DNA of 64,000 nucleotides from Terriglobia bacterium (lineage in GTDB: Bacteria; Acidobacteriota; Terriglobia; Terriglobales; Acidobacteriaceae): positions 20,524 to 84,523 of the forward strand of contig JAVUPY010000090.1 in assembly GCA_032252755.1 (NCBI GenBank), written 5' to 3'. Positions 1 through 11,123 of this stretch are shown in pieces. The first letter of the stretch is position 1; each line of letters starts with the position of its first letter. The notes beneath the pieces were generated by a model. That model was given only the letters and a program-made list of their open reading frames with translations. It did no database searches and was not told where the DNA came from. The translations under genes and the position numbers were made by a program.

Positions 1-228
1 TGTCGCCGGTGGAGTAATGGCCTGTGAAGTCGCTTCCGCCCACTGCAGACTAATCTCTCCGGTTCGCGGATTTTCAATCTTCGAAAGCTCCCCCATCATT
101 GCAGGCGGTTGCGCAACCTGGGCAGTGAGCGGCAATCCAACACAGCATAGAATCAGCGGCAATAAGTACCGGACGAACTTCGCAATTGTGAACAGGAGCG
201 GACGCGCTGGGGAGGGCGGGCGAAGCAT
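1..228 (-). CDS. Secreted protein, N-terminal part only (cut by window edge)
   Basis: An open frame on the minus strand starts at ATG 226-228 and runs without a stop to the left edge, giving 76 residues. The first 35 or so look like a signal peptide: a basic start (ARP, AKFVR), a hydrophobic core (YLLPLILCCVGLPL) and a TAQ ending that suits cleavage. The mature part seen (PPAMMGELSKIENP and on) is too short to assign a family. It diverges from groES. Export is inferred from the leader only; function is unknown. Confidence 0.6.
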   Translation of the reverse strand, partial: MLRPPSPARPLLFTIAKFVRYLLPLILCCVGLPLTAQVAQPPAMMGELSKIENPRTGEISLQWAEATSQAITPPAT

Positions 229-518
229 TTGCAATTACCGATGCGGATGACAGCAGCCTGACCATTAAGAGTCATGGCATAACCAATGACGTTGCCCACT
301 AAGTAGACTCGATGGTCCTCAATGAAAGCAGCAGTGTCATTCACCGAGCTGCTCGGCAGCGAAGGTGTACTCGCGAATGACACCGACGGTTACTTCTGGG
401 AAAAATTGAATACCCGGGTTGAAGACCAGCCCCGAAGGCGGCTAATATCAATGCTGACGGTAATTGGTAGTAAGTCTCTGCCAATCAGATACTTACATTG
501 AATTTCAATCGCTTCTGC
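229..518. other. Gene-free upstream region
   Basis: No convincing coding frame on either strand. It separates the divergent secreted-protein gene from the groES promoter. I see no strong repeat or RNA gene in it. Confidence 0.5.
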
Positions 519-548
519 TTGACAGCTAAACCTGGAGTCATTTACATT
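519..548 (+). promoter_or_regulatory. groESL promoter, sigma-70 type
   Basis: TTGACA at 519-524 is a perfect -35 box. TACATT at 543-548 is a fair -10 box with an 18-bp spacer. The -10 box overlaps the first bases of the CIRCE operator, so a repressor bound there would block RNA polymerase. Confidence 0.65.
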
Positions 549-573
549 AGCACTCGCTGAGCCTGAGTGCTAA
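547..573 (+). promoter_or_regulatory. CIRCE operator (HrcA binding site)
   Basis: TTAGCACTC, a 9-bp spacer, then GAGTGCTAA form a perfect inverted repeat identical to the CIRCE consensus. CIRCE is the known operator of the heat-shock repressor HrcA, and its place at the -10 box upstream of groES is the classical one. No hrcA gene lies in this window. Confidence 0.97.
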
Positions 574-665
574 CAACCGCTCGGCCCCGAAGTTCTGCCC
601 GCCCCCGCGGGCCAAATTTAAACCGCAAAGATACCCAAAGCACACACTTCGAAAGGAGTTGCAGA

Positions 666-989
666 ATGTCAACGAAGCTCACACCTCTGCATGACCGCAT
701 CGTGGTACGCCGCGTTGAGGAGGCCGAAACCACCCGTGGCGGAATCATCATCCCCGACACCGCCAAGGACAAACCGCAGGAAGGCGAAGTAATCGCCGTC
801 GGCCCTGGAAAGAGCAATGACGAGGGCAAGGTGTTCCCCCTGCAGGTGAAGGCAGGCGACCGCATCCTGTTCGGCAAGTACGCCGGAACCGAAATCAAGA
901 TTGATGGCGAAGATTTCCTGATCAAGCGCGAGGAAGAAGTCCTCGGCGTCCTGACCGGAACCGCCAAGAGCGTCAAGAAGGCGTCGTAA
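666..989 (+). CDS. groES: Co-chaperonin GroES
   Basis: GroES forms the heptameric lid on GroEL and helps fold cytosolic proteins. The 107-residue product starts [16 protein letters not shown] and contains the conserved [16 protein letters not shown] mobile loop and the [16 protein letters not shown] region. It is slightly longer than the usual 95-100 residues because of a KSVKKAS tail. The ATG at 666 is preceded by AAAGGAG at 652-658; an upstream in-frame start at 567 would lie inside CIRCE and is rejected. It is the first gene of a CIRCE-controlled operon, with groEL 107 bp downstream. Confidence 0.98.
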   Translation: MSTKLTPLHDRIVVRRVEEAETTRGGIIIPDTAKDKPQEGEVIAVGPGKSNDEGKVFPLQVKAGDRILFGKYAGTEIKIDGEDFLIKREEEVLGVLTGTAKSVKKAS

Positions 990-1084
990 TCCGCTTCGCG
1001 CTCTGATGCTGCACCGTGATGTCCAGCCCTTTGTCATCACGACCGTAGCAAGGGATCTGCTGTTCAACGAATTTTGAAACTTGA

Positions 1085-2764
<1,680 letters not shown>

Positions 2765-2790
2765 ACCGAGCAGTTTCGTTGAAAGTAGGT

Positions 2791-2832
2791 GCCCCATCCT
2801 GGCCTCAGTTGCCAGGGTGGGGCTTCTTCTTT
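2791..2832 (+). terminator. Rho-independent terminator of groESL
   Basis: GCCCCATCCTGGC (2791-2803) pairs with GCCAGGGTGGGGC (2811-2823) through one G-T wobble, around a 7-base loop, and is followed by TTCTTCTTT. It starts 26 bp after the groEL stop. Confidence 0.9.
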
Positions 2833-3107
2833 GGAAACTGCAATCTGCTTTGGCCGAAAAATCAACTGGGTACCGGAAATCGGCGAAGTCAGGCTACAGT
2901 CCTGTCGCTGACCGCTGTGCGATTTTCCACCGCCCCCTTCGCCCTGTTTCTGCTCGCGATGCGGGCGCTCGATTGTGGCTGATGGACTTGGCGCCTGCAC
3001 ACATGGTGGCGTCGAGCGCAAAGCGGCTTTCCCTCAGGACAGGAGTTCTCCTTTGAAGCCAAAGCCTCTCGTCCTTCATCTAGTATTCGTAACTTCGCGA
3101 AGGTGGC
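2833..3107. other. Gene-free region between groEL and the reductase fusion
   Basis: Short frames exist on both strands but none has a ribosome-binding site or protein-like composition. The region presumably carries the promoter of the next gene; no clear -35/-10 pair stood out. Confidence 0.4.
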
Positions 3108-4787
3108 ATGATGTCTTCCTTTCCCGTACCCAGCGCGCTCGATGCTCGCACGCAGATGTTTCCTGCTTTGACCGAAGCCCAGATCGGTCGTATCCGCCCA
3201 ATCGCAAAGCAGCGAAAGGTAGCACCTGGCGATGTCTTGTTTCGTCCCGGAGAGACCCGCGTACCATTCTTCGTTCTACTCTCCGGCAGCATGGAAATTG
3301 TGCAGCCGTGCTACCAAGGCGACCGGCTGATCGTGCAACACAACGCTGGAGAATTTACCGGCGAGGTGAACATGATTTCCGGCCAGCCTTCACTCGTTCT
3401 TGGACGCATCACCGAGCCGGGCGATTTCCTCGAACTCAGTCCCGAGGGACTTCGATCGCTGGTTGCCCGCGATGCCGAGTTGAGCGAAATCATGATGCGG
3501 GCGTTCATTTTGCGACGGTTGGCGCTCATCACAAACGACCTCGGCAATGTGATAATTCTCGGCTCGCGCCACTCGGCGCACACCCTTCGTCTCCGCGAGT
3601 TTCTCAGCCGTAACGGATATCCTCATCATTACGTCGACCTCGATACCGATAAGATGTCTCAGGAACTTCTTGACCGGTTCGAAGTCAGGCTCGACGAGAT
3701 CCCGGTCGTCATCTGCAACGGACAGACAGTGCTCCGCAATCCGTCCACGCAATGCCTTGCCGAGTGTCTCGGCATGAACCAGCACGTCGATAGCGGACAA
3801 GCACAGGACCTTGTTATCGTTGGAGCCGGGCCTGCGGGCCTCGCCGCCGCTGTCTATGCCGCCTCTGAAGGCCTTGATGTTTTGCTGGTTGAAACGGAAG
3901 CGCCTGGAGGCCAGGCGGGATCAAGCTCCAAAATCGAAAACTATCTCGGTTTCCCTACTGGCGTTTCTGGCCAGGAGCTGGCGTCACGAGCTACGCACCA
4001 GGCACAGAAGTTCGGCGCCAAAATGATGGTCGCCCACAGCATCGTGAAACTCGATTGCGAACGAAATCCCTACAAGGTTTTTCTTGACGACGGCCGCGTT
4101 CTTTCCGCCCGCAGCATCGTGATCGCCACCGGAGCGCAGTACAAGAAACCGAACCTGCAAAACCTTCGCAAATTTGAAGGCCAGGGCGTTTATTACGGAG
4201 CGACCTTCATGGAATCGCAGCTGTGCGAAGGCGAAGACGTCATCGTTGTCGGAGGCGGTAACTCCGCCGGACAGGCTGCGGTATTCCTTTCGCAGACCGT
4301 GCGCAAGGTCTACATGCTCGTGCGCTCCGGGGGCCTCGCCGACACCATGTCGCGTTACCTCATCCAGCGGATCGCGGAAAACCCTCACATCGAGATTCAT
4401 TACAACACTGAAATCGCCGACATCCAGGGCGTCGGTCATCTCGAATCTGTGTCCTGGATCGACAAGACTACCCGCGAGACCTCGACGCATCCGATTCGCC
4501 ATGTCTTCATCATGGCTGGAGCGTCACCGCGAACCGAGTGGCTGCGCGGCTGCCTGGCGCTCGACGACAAGGGATTCATTCTTACCGGGCGCGACCTCGA
4601 CACATTGAGAGGGGCGCCCGCACCCGGTTGGACTCTGACGCGCACTCCGCTAATGCTCGAAACCAGCCTTCCCGGCGTCTTCGCCGTCGGTGACGTTCGC
4701 TCCGGAAGCGTCAAGCGCGTCGCCTCAGCCGTCGGCGAAGGCGCTATCTCAGTTCACCTGGTGCATCGCGTTCTCGCGGAGCTTTAA
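3108..4787 (+). CDS. Cyclic-nucleotide-binding / thioredoxin-reductase-like FAD oxidoreductase
   Basis: A 559-residue fusion. Residues about 15-135 form a cNMP-binding (CRP-type) domain (PGDVLFRPGE, LLSGSMEIVQ). Residues about 146-222 look like a thioredoxin fold (NVIILGSRHSAHTLRLREFL, EIPVVIC with the expected cis-proline). Residues 234-559 are an FAD/NAD(P) pyridine-nucleotide oxidoreductase with VIVGAGPAGLAAA (FAD), VIVVGGGNSAGQAA (NADPH) and GVFAVGDVR. The thioredoxin-reductase CATC site is replaced by GATF around residue 364, and the thioredoxin-like domain also lacks CxxC, so classical dithiol chemistry is unlikely. cNMP control is inferred. It sits 23 bp upstream of a pirin gene and may be cotranscribed. 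A second ATG at 3111 is possible. Confidence 0.88.
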   Translation: MMSSFPVPSALDARTQMFPALTEAQIGRIRPIAKQRKVAPGDVLFRPGETRVPFFVLLSGSMEIVQPCYQGDRLIVQHNAGEFTGEVNMISGQPSLVLGRITEPGDFLELSPEGLRSLVARDAELSEIMMRAFILRRLALITNDLGNVIILGSRHSAHTLRLREFLSRNGYPHHYVDLDTDKMSQELLDRFEVRLDEIPVVICNGQTVLRNPSTQCLAECLGMNQHVDSGQAQDLVIVGAGPAGLAAAVYAASEGLDVLLVETEAPGGQAGSSSKIENYLGFPTGVSGQELASRATHQAQKFGAKMMVAHSIVKLDCERNPYKVFLDDGRVLSARSIVIATGAQYKKPNLQNLRKFEGQGVYYGATFMESQLCEGEDVIVVGGGNSAGQAAVFLSQTVRKVYMLVRSGGLADTMSRYLIQRIAENPHIEIHYNTEIADIQGVGHLESVSWIDKTTRETSTHPIRHVFIMAGASPRTEWLRGCLALDDKGFILTGRDLDTLRGAPAPGWTLTRTPLMLETSLPGVFAVGDVRSGSVKRVASAVGEGAISVHLVHRVLAEL

Positions 4788-4810
4788 AGAGAATACTCAG
4801 GAGTTCGACC

Positions 4811-5719
4811 ATGTCCATCCGACCCGTCCGACGTCTCATCAAATCCAAGCCAACCCTGGAAGGTGCGGGTGTCCATCTACGTCGCGCATTCGGCTTCGGC
4901 AACACTAAAGACTTTGACCCTTTTCTTCTGCTCGACGACTTTCGCAACGATGTTCCCGAGGACTATTTGGCTGGTTTTCCCTGGCATCCCCACCGTGGAA
5001 TTGAAACTATCACCTACGTTCTCGCGGGGACCGTGGAGCATGGTGACAGCATCGGCAACAAGGGAGTGATCTCGGCGGGCGATGTCCAGTGGATGACCGC
5101 CGGCAGCGGCATCATTCACCAGGAAATGCCGAAGGGCGATCCAGCAGGGAGAATGCACGGCTTTCAACTCTGGGGAAATCTCCCGGCATCTCAAAAAATG
5201 GTTTCACCGCGCTACCAGGAAGTGAAGGCTGTCGATATCCCTTCCGTCACAGATGACGACGGCACGCATGTGCGCGTCGTGTGCGGAGAGTTCTGGGGAA
5301 AGAAAGGTCCGGTGGACGGCGTTGCCGCAGATCCGATCTATTTGGATGTTTCGGTCTCGCCGGGCAAGAGAAAAACCCTGCCCGTCGAAACGACTCGTCA
5401 TGCCTTTGCCTATGTCTTCGGCGGGAGTGGAAAATTCTGCAACGCGTCAGACCCCTTGGCTGTGCCCACTGAAACGGTGAAGTGGCTCGACACGAACCCA
5501 CCCGTCGAGGCTGACAACCGTTCGTTGATCCTCTTCGATTGCGGCGATGAGGTCACAGTGCAAGCCTCGGACGACGGTATTCGTTTCCTCCTCGTCTCAG
5601 GAAAACCGCTGGAGGAGCCGGTCGCATGGTACGGTCCAATCGTGATGAACACACAGGAACAACTCCGCCAAGCGTTTACCGAATTGCAGCAGGGTACGTT
5701 CCTTAAGGACAAGCGCTAG
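4811..5719 (+). CDS. Pirin family protein
   Basis: 302-residue cupin-fold protein. The N-terminal pirin domain carries the metal-binding pattern FPWHPHRGIETITYVLAG and a following SGIIHQEMP; the C-terminal part (HAFAYVFGGSGKF) fits the Pirin_C domain. Family members bind Fe and some act as quercetinase or as redox-sensing regulators; which applies here cannot be told. It starts 23 bp after the redox fusion, which suggests an oxidative-stress operon (inference). Confidence 0.93.
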   Translation: MSIRPVRRLIKSKPTLEGAGVHLRRAFGFGNTKDFDPFLLLDDFRNDVPEDYLAGFPWHPHRGIETITYVLAGTVEHGDSIGNKGVISAGDVQWMTAGSGIIHQEMPKGDPAGRMHGFQLWGNLPASQKMVSPRYQEVKAVDIPSVTDDDGTHVRVVCGEFWGKKGPVDGVAADPIYLDVSVSPGKRKTLPVETTRHAFAYVFGGSGKFCNASDPLAVPTETVKWLDTNPPVEADNRSLILFDCGDEVTVQASDDGIRFLLVSGKPLEEPVAWYGPIVMNTQEQLRQAFTELQQGTFLKDKR

Positions 5720-5744
5720 TCCAATCCGGACTTCCGGGTGCACC

Positions 5745-6044
5745 GTGGCGATCAGGCCCTGTCATCAAGCCATCCAGAAACTCGCATACATTCTCTGGGA
5801 GATGCGCGGCCGCCCTGAAGGCGACCCAGAGGCGGACTGGATAGCCGCCGAGCGCGAGTTTACCGACGCACTCAATGATGGCCGCTTGGACGGCTTCGAT
5901 CAGGCCTATGTGAACAATACCGCCACTGCCGGACAGCTGCGGCGTTCGCTCGGCAGTTCTGTCGCTGAGCCTGGCCGAATTCCCTGCTTACCTCAGAACG
6001 ACAATCTCAACCCGCCGAAAACTTCTCTCAGCGGCCCCGGCTGA
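5745..6044 (+). CDS. DUF2934 domain protein
   Basis: Short protein of 99 residues from a GTG start. AYILWEMRGRPEGDPEADW followed by IAAEREF (residues 14-40) matches the small DUF2934 motif, a one-helix-pair domain common in Acidobacteriota and Proteobacteria with no known function. The rest is low in similarity to anything I recognise. Its last 52 bases overlap the 3' end of the convergent TonB receptor gene, so the C-terminal tail may be an accident of the overlap. Confidence 0.6.
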   Translation: MAIRPCHQAIQKLAYILWEMRGRPEGDPEADWIAAEREFTDALNDGRLDGFDQAYVNNTATAGQLRRSLGSSVAEPGRIPCLPQNDNLNPPKTSLSGPG

Positions 6045-8302
6045 TAAGAATTCCCATCGGGATCGGGCTCGGTAAACGCAATGTAGTTGGTCGCCGTCAG
6101 GTTCCTGCCCGATACAAACAATGTGCAACTCAGTTTGCCGCAGTGCCATTGCTTTGATGCTCGCGCATTCAGCAGTCCGTAGCCATCGATATAGGCCTGG
6201 TTCGTTGGATCGATGAATGCCCGCGAATACGCCTGCGTTCCCGCGCTCAACGTCAGGTCATGAGGCAGGTTGAAAGTCGCATCGAAGTAGAGCTGCTGAT
6301 TCGGCGAGTTCGGCAGCCAGTGCCCAACGAGGTTTCCGGGATAGTTTTGGCTTACGTATTGCTTGTAAACAAAATGTGAGTAAGTGTAGGCCCCGGAAAG
6401 CGTTACGAGATGCGTCGGAATCCATCGCATTTCGGTTTCCAGCCCGTAGCGACTGGTCTCTCCTGCATTCCCGTAGAACGTCTCCAGCGGACGACTGGAA
6501 ATCCTATAGCGCTCGAAATCGTTCTTCGTGTCCAAATGAAATACCGCCGCATCGTAGAACAAGCGATCGCGAATGTGTCCCCGTATTCCACCCTCCACTC
6601 CCCAAGACGTCGCCGGCACCAGGTGGGTATTGAACCCGCCAAGCGCATCGGGATTGGCGTACAACTCTTCCGTCGCTGGCGGCAAAAATCCCTGCCCCCA
6701 CGATGCATAGAACCCAGTATCCCTGCGAGGATTGAACGTCACGCCAATACGCCCCGTCGCCCGGTCAAACGTCCGCTGCCCGGATAGATCGAGTCCATTG
6801 GCTTGCAGGTAATCTTTCAATTCATTGCTGATGTGATCTTTGCGGGCGCTCGCCAGAATCGACCACTTCCCGCCGATCATCATCCTCTCGGTCACGAAGC
6901 CTGCAATTCGTCGTTCCGTTATGTGCTGGTTTGCGAGCAGGTCGGAGCTCTGCAGCCCGCCGCCAAGATTCGGGTGGCGAAAATCGTCTGCCATCTGTGC
7001 ATCAAGATCGAAGCCGACGCTGAGATGGTGTCTCACACTTCCGCTGCCAAGATCTGCGTCGTATTGCGCCGAACCACCTGGCGAACCGATATCCTGGTGA
7101 TCCACCGACGACGGCACCGACTCATCATAGTGCGTGTAACGCCCATACGACGAGAACGAGATCTTCTGGTTTTCAGCGAACGTCCACTGTCCGGTGAGTG
7201 CACCCGTGCCGCGCTTCGTCTTCTGGTATTCGTTGAAAGTCAGCGCATCGGGGTTGGGCTGGCGCGGATCTTGCTCGACTTGCTGAAGGTTCAAGCCTTC
7301 CGGATTCTGATTGAAATACCCAGTACCGGAACCGATCAAATTCAGTTGCAGACTGCGTCCAAACTTGAAGGTCAGCTTGCCGTAGAGATTGTTCCCATAG
7401 AAACGCGTGTGAACCCTGTAGCCATCTCCTGCCGCGCGTGCCGCCGATAGAAATAGCGATGTTTCTCCGAACCGCTGTGAGTATTCTGTCCGCCCCTTAT
7501 AAAAGCCGTTCGAACCGCCGAGCGCCGAGAGTTCTCCGTGCGGATCGTCTCCCGCGTTGCGAGTCGAAATATCGATAACGCCGCCCGAAGATCCTCCGCC
7601 ATAAAGAAACCCCACTGGGCCGCGCACGACATCGACTTCGGAGACGCCCCCCCAATCCACATCAAACAGATCAGGCGCGAACCCTGTCGGATCGTTCAAT
7701 GGAATGCCATCCAGCAGAACCTCAATGCCGCGTATTCCGCGCTCGCTCAGAATCCCCTGTCCCCGCATTGAGACATGCACGCGCTCCTGGTTCGCCTGGT
7801 TATCCACCTTCACGCCGGGGACGGCAGCCAGGACTTCTTCCGCAGCAACCGATCGCGGGAGGGCACGCAACGTTTCGGGTCCCACGACTCCGGTGGCTGC
7901 CGGAGTCTCCGACAGCGGCAACTCAAGCCGGGGCGCGTCGACTGAAATCTCCTCCTGCACCAGCACGGTCCGCGCCAAGGTCAGGTTGAGTTCGCTCGTC
8001 TTGGAGAAATCGATTGTCAGCGTCTGCGGGTAGAATCCCGGTGCAACAACCGTCAGTTGCGCTGTTCCAACTGGCGCAGCATGAATCGTGAACGCACCCG
8101 TTTCATTCGTAACAGCCGTGACTCCCGATTTCGCGATTGCGACATTGGCACCTTCAACTGCACGACCTTGCGAATCCTGCACGACGCCGTGCAATGTGCC
8201 TGTCTTTGACTGTGAATTAACCTCGGCAGGAAAAGATATGAATATGAGGACGATGGTGCCGAGTAAAAACCTGGAACTTCGGCCTATTTTATTGGTCAGC
8301 AA
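5993..8302 (-). CDS. TonB-dependent outer-membrane receptor with carboxypeptidase-regulatory domain
   Basis: About 769 residues. A signal peptide (FLLGTIVLIFISFPAEVNSQ) is followed by a CarboxypepD_reg-like domain (GTLHGVVQDSQGRAVEGANV), a TonB plug (VAAEEVLAAVPGVKVDNQ, VDVVRGPVGFLYGGGSSGGV) and a 22-strand beta-barrel ending in LRLSF, a typical outer-membrane terminus. It imports a siderophore, cofactor or glycan by TonB energy; the substrate cannot be told. I prefer a TTG start at 8300-8302 with AGGGGG 6 bp upstream, because the in-frame ATG at 8359 would put 19 unrelated residues before the signal peptide. No TonB/ExbBD gene is nearby. Confidence 0.92.
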   Translation of the reverse strand: MLTNKIGRSSRFLLGTIVLIFISFPAEVNSQSKTGTLHGVVQDSQGRAVEGANVAIAKSGVTAVTNETGAFTIHAAPVGTAQLTVVAPGFYPQTLTIDFSKTSELNLTLARTVLVQEEISVDAPRLELPLSETPAATGVVGPETLRALPRSVAAEEVLAAVPGVKVDNQANQERVHVSMRGQGILSERGIRGIEVLLDGIPLNDPTGFAPDLFDVDWGGVSEVDVVRGPVGFLYGGGSSGGVIDISTRNAGDDPHGELSALGGSNGFYKGRTEYSQRFGETSLFLSAARAAGDGYRVHTRFYGNNLYGKLTFKFGRSLQLNLIGSGTGYFNQNPEGLNLQQVEQDPRQPNPDALTFNEYQKTKRGTGALTGQWTFAENQKISFSSYGRYTHYDESVPSSVDHQDIGSPGGSAQYDADLGSGSVRHHLSVGFDLDAQMADDFRHPNLGGGLQSSDLLANQHITERRIAGFVTERMMIGGKWSILASARKDHISNELKDYLQANGLDLSGQRTFDRATGRIGVTFNPRRDTGFYASWGQGFLPPATEELYANPDALGGFNTHLVPATSWGVEGGIRGHIRDRLFYDAAVFHLDTKNDFERYRISSRPLETFYGNAGETSRYGLETEMRWIPTHLVTLSGAYTYSHFVYKQYVSQNYPGNLVGHWLPNSPNQQLYFDATFNLPHDLTLSAGTQAYSRAFIDPTNQAYIDGYGLLNARASKQWHCGKLSCTLFVSGRNLTATNYIAFTEPDPDGNSYQPGPLREVFGGLRLSF

Positions 8303-8483
8303 AGGAGGCCCCCTATAATCTAGCCTAGCACTGAAGGCACACCGACTACATGGCAGCAATCCCGCCGCTGCTCTCGATACCCTTTACCACTTCTCAGAAG
8401 ATTCTGCTGTGATGAACTGGCAAAGTAGGTGTTCTTTCAGTTTCATCCCAGTGCGCCGAACCCGCGTCTCGGCTGCCCCCTTC
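8303..8483. other. Upstream region of the TonB receptor gene
   Basis: No gene seen. I looked for a cobalamin or other metabolite riboswitch, which often precedes such receptors, but could not find the conserved boxes. Confidence 0.35.
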
Positions 8484-8521
8484 AAATAAAAAGACTCGGA
8501 CTTCACCGATTGAAGTCCGAG
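8484..8521 (-). terminator. Rho-independent terminator of maeB
   Basis: A perfect 11-bp stem, CTCGGACTTCA (8495-8505) with TGAAGTCCGAG (8511-8521), and a 5-base loop. Read on the minus strand it is followed by TCTTTTTATTT. It lies about 43 bp past the maeB stop. Confidence 0.9.
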
Positions 8522-8563
8522 CCGTTTTATCCGTTGCTGGCGACCGAGCAGGTTCGCCAGCAG

Positions 8564-10864
8564 TTAGCAACCGCCTTGTGCGGCCAGCGCTTCCGAACGC
8601 ACCGGCTTGTGTTCCATCTCGGCTGCCTCAACGACTGCAAGGGCTGCCGCGTTGACGATGTCCTCGACCTCGGCACCGCGCGCCAGCAACTGCACTGGCC
8701 GCTGCATGCCCATCAGGATCGGGCCCAGGGACCGTGTGCCGCCCAATTTCGGCAGCAGCTTGGCGGCGATGTTGGCCGACTCCAGGTCTGGGAAGATCAG
8801 CACGTTTGCACCGCCCTTCAGTGAGCTGAACGGGTAGTCTTGCTCCAACATCTCCGGTGACAGAGCAGCGTCCGCCATAATCTCCCCATCCACTATCAGC
8901 GTTGGATCCGCTTTGTGCAGCAGGGTGACGGCCTTGCGTACCTTCTCCGCGAGTGGATGGCTCGTGCTCCCGAAAGTCGAGAATGAAAGCATTGCGACTC
9001 GCGGTACAACGTCGAAGTGCCGGGCCATTTCCGCGGTGCAAAGCGCTATTTCCACCAGGTCTTCCGCCGTGGGTTCGATGTTGACAGTGGCGTCTGCGAG
9101 GAAATAGAGATCTCCAGCTTGGGTGATCATTCCATAACAGCCGGATACCTTATGCAGGCCTTCCCTCATCCGCACAATCTGCAACGCTGGGCGGATGACG
9201 TCCGGGAAGTGCTGCGTCTCGCCGGAAACGAGCGCGTCGGCATCTCCCATGTGTACCATCATCGAACCGAAAACGTTGGGATTGTTGATAAGGGTAGTCG
9301 CCTCGCTCAGAGTCACGCCTCGACGCTGCCGGAGTTGGAATAGCTCGCGACTATAGGCGTCCCTCAATGACGAAGTGTTCGGGTCTACAATGCGCATTCC
9401 GCCGAGATCCAGCCCAAGTTCGGCAGCCTTCGCGTCGATAATGGAACGATTCCCGATCAGGATCGGCGACGCGATCTTTTCCTCGGAGAGGTAATGGCAC
9501 GCCCGCAGGATCTTATCGTTTTCTCCCTCAGGGAATACCACCGTCTTCGGGTGATGCTGTGCCTTCTGGATCATCATGCGCGAAACTTCATGCGCCTTGC
9601 CGAGCCTTCGTTCGAGTTGCTCACGATACTCGTTGATATCGATTGGTTCCTGTGCCACGCCCGTGCGCATTGCTGCTTCTGCAACTGCAGCGGCTTCCCA
9701 AATCAGGACGCGGGAGTCAAATGGCTTCGGAATCAGGTACTCAGGACCAAACCTCAGCGAGTCGACTCCATACGCCCGGCATACGGACTCCGGCACATCC
9801 TCTTTCGCCAGGGCCGCCAGCGCGCGAGTCGCTGCCAGCTTCATTTCTTCGTTGATGGCCGTTGCGCGGACATCGAGCGCACCGCGGAAAATGAATGGGA
9901 AGCCGAGAACATTGTTCACCTGGTTGGGATAATCGGAACGCCCAGTGGCCATGAGCAAGTCTTCGCGGCAGGCCCTGGCGGTGTCGTAATCGATTTCTGG
10001 ATCTGGATTAGCCATCGCGAATACGATCGGCTTCGGTGCCATCGAGCGCACCATATCCGGCGTAACCGCTCCCTTGACCGAGAGTCCCACGAAAACGTCC
10101 GCGCCTACCATTGCTTCTTCCAACGTGCGGAGTTTCGTATCGACGACAAAACGCTCCTTGTATGGATTCATCCCGCTCGTGCGGCCCTTGTAAACGACTC
10201 CCTTTGTATCGCACAGGATGATGTTTTCGCGCTTCACGCCAAGCCGTACGTAGTGTTCAGAACACGCAATGCCGGCGGCGCCCGCTCCATTCACGACGAG
10301 CTTGATCTTCGAAATGTCTTTTCCGGCGAGCTCTACTGCATTCAGCAGCGCTGCTCCGGAAATGATTGCGGTCCCGTGCTGGTCGTCGTGGAAGACCGGG
10401 ATCTTCATCGTCTTCTTTAATGTCTCTTCGATGTAGAAGCATTCCGGAGCCTTGATGTCTTCGAGATTGATCCCGCCAAATGTCGGCTCCAGCAATTGGC
10501 AGAGCTTGATGATTTCGTCCGGATCGTGCGTGTTTACTTCGAGATCGAACACATCGACATCGGCGAATCTCTTGAAGAGGACACCCTTGCCCTCCATGAC
10601 GGGTTTACCCGCAAGCGCACCAATATCCCCCAACCCGAGCACTGCGGTCCCGTTGCTGACCACGGCGACGAGATTGCCTTTCGCCGTGTATTTGAATGCA
10701 TCATGTGGATTGTCGGCGATTTCGAGACACGGAACCGCCACACCCGGTGTATACGCCATGCTCAAATCATGCTGAGTCTGGCAGGGCTTCGACGGGCGAA
10801 CTTCAATCTTCCCCGGACGATTCCCATGGTGATAATCAAGAGCCTGCTGTTTTATGACGGCCAT
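8564..10864 (-). CDS. maeB: NADP-dependent malic enzyme, MaeB type with phosphotransacetylase-like domain
   Basis: Oxidative decarboxylation of malate to pyruvate with NADPH production. 766 residues. The N-terminal malic enzyme part (about 1-430) shows [10 protein letters not shown] with the catalytic Tyr38, [24 protein letters not shown] and the NAD(P) site [11 protein letters not shown]. The C-terminal part (about 435-766) is a phosphate acetyl/butyryltransferase domain ([16 protein letters not shown]), thought to be regulatory by acetyl-CoA in MaeB. The start at 10864 has AGGAGG upstream; the frame continues 38 codons further but without support. Confidence 0.96.
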   Translation of the reverse strand: MAVIKQQALDYHHGNRPGKIEVRPSKPCQTQHDLSMAYTPGVAVPCLEIADNPHDAFKYTAKGNLVAVVSNGTAVLGLGDIGALAGKPVMEGKGVLFKRFADVDVFDLEVNTHDPDEIIKLCQLLEPTFGGINLEDIKAPECFYIEETLKKTMKIPVFHDDQHGTAIISGAALLNAVELAGKDISKIKLVVNGAGAAGIACSEHYVRLGVKRENIILCDTKGVVYKGRTSGMNPYKERFVVDTKLRTLEEAMVGADVFVGLSVKGAVTPDMVRSMAPKPIVFAMANPDPEIDYDTARACREDLLMATGRSDYPNQVNNVLGFPFIFRGALDVRATAINEEMKLAATRALAALAKEDVPESVCRAYGVDSLRFGPEYLIPKPFDSRVLIWEAAAVAEAAMRTGVAQEPIDINEYREQLERRLGKAHEVSRMMIQKAQHHPKTVVFPEGENDKILRACHYLSEEKIASPILIGNRSIIDAKAAELGLDLGGMRIVDPNTSSLRDAYSRELFQLRQRRGVTLSEATTLINNPNVFGSMMVHMGDADALVSGETQHFPDVIRPALQIVRMREGLHKVSGCYGMITQAGDLYFLADATVNIEPTAEDLVEIALCTAEMARHFDVVPRVAMLSFSTFGSTSHPLAEKVRKAVTLLHKADPTLIVDGEIMADAALSPEMLEQDYPFSSLKGGANVLIFPDLESANIAAKLLPKLGGTRSLGPILMGMQRPVQLLARGAEVEDIVNAAALAVVEAAEMEHKPVRSEALAAQGGC

Positions 10865-10928
10865 TTGGCCCTCCTGGCATATGAATCGGCGATATGAATT
10901 TTCAAAATGGCGGTGCTGTCGCGAGGTT

Positions 10929-11123
10929 CTACCAGGCTTCCGAGTCGCTGTCGGGATCGTGCTCGGCGTTCGTGCCAATCATCGTCCGATCCCCCCAAAG
11001 CAACTCCGCCAGAACTCCACAATGTGGGCAGTACAACTCGATCACGTGATTCGGTGTGACCTCTCTCGTCACCACGCCCTCGCTACCACATTGCAGGCAG
11101 AACTTTATCTGTACACCTCTCAT
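10929..11123 (-). CDS. Small zinc-ribbon protein
   Basis: 64 residues from ATG 11121-11123, with AAGGAG 9 bp upstream. Two CxxC pairs (C9/C12 and C32/C35) separated by 19 residues make a zinc ribbon; the tail is acidic ([13 protein letters not shown]). Function unknown; such ribbons often bind nucleic acid or act as protein adaptors. It lies upstream of maeB on the same strand (64 bp gap) and diverges from the response regulator. Confidence 0.65.
   Translation of the reverse strand: MRGVQIKFCLQCGSEGVVTREVTPNHVIELYCPHCGVLAELLWGDRTMIGTNAEHDPDSDSEAW

Noticed and set aside
8303..8563. Possible cobalamin riboswitch before the TonB receptor gene
   Set aside because: The conserved boxes of the riboswitch are not present; only isolated words resemble them.
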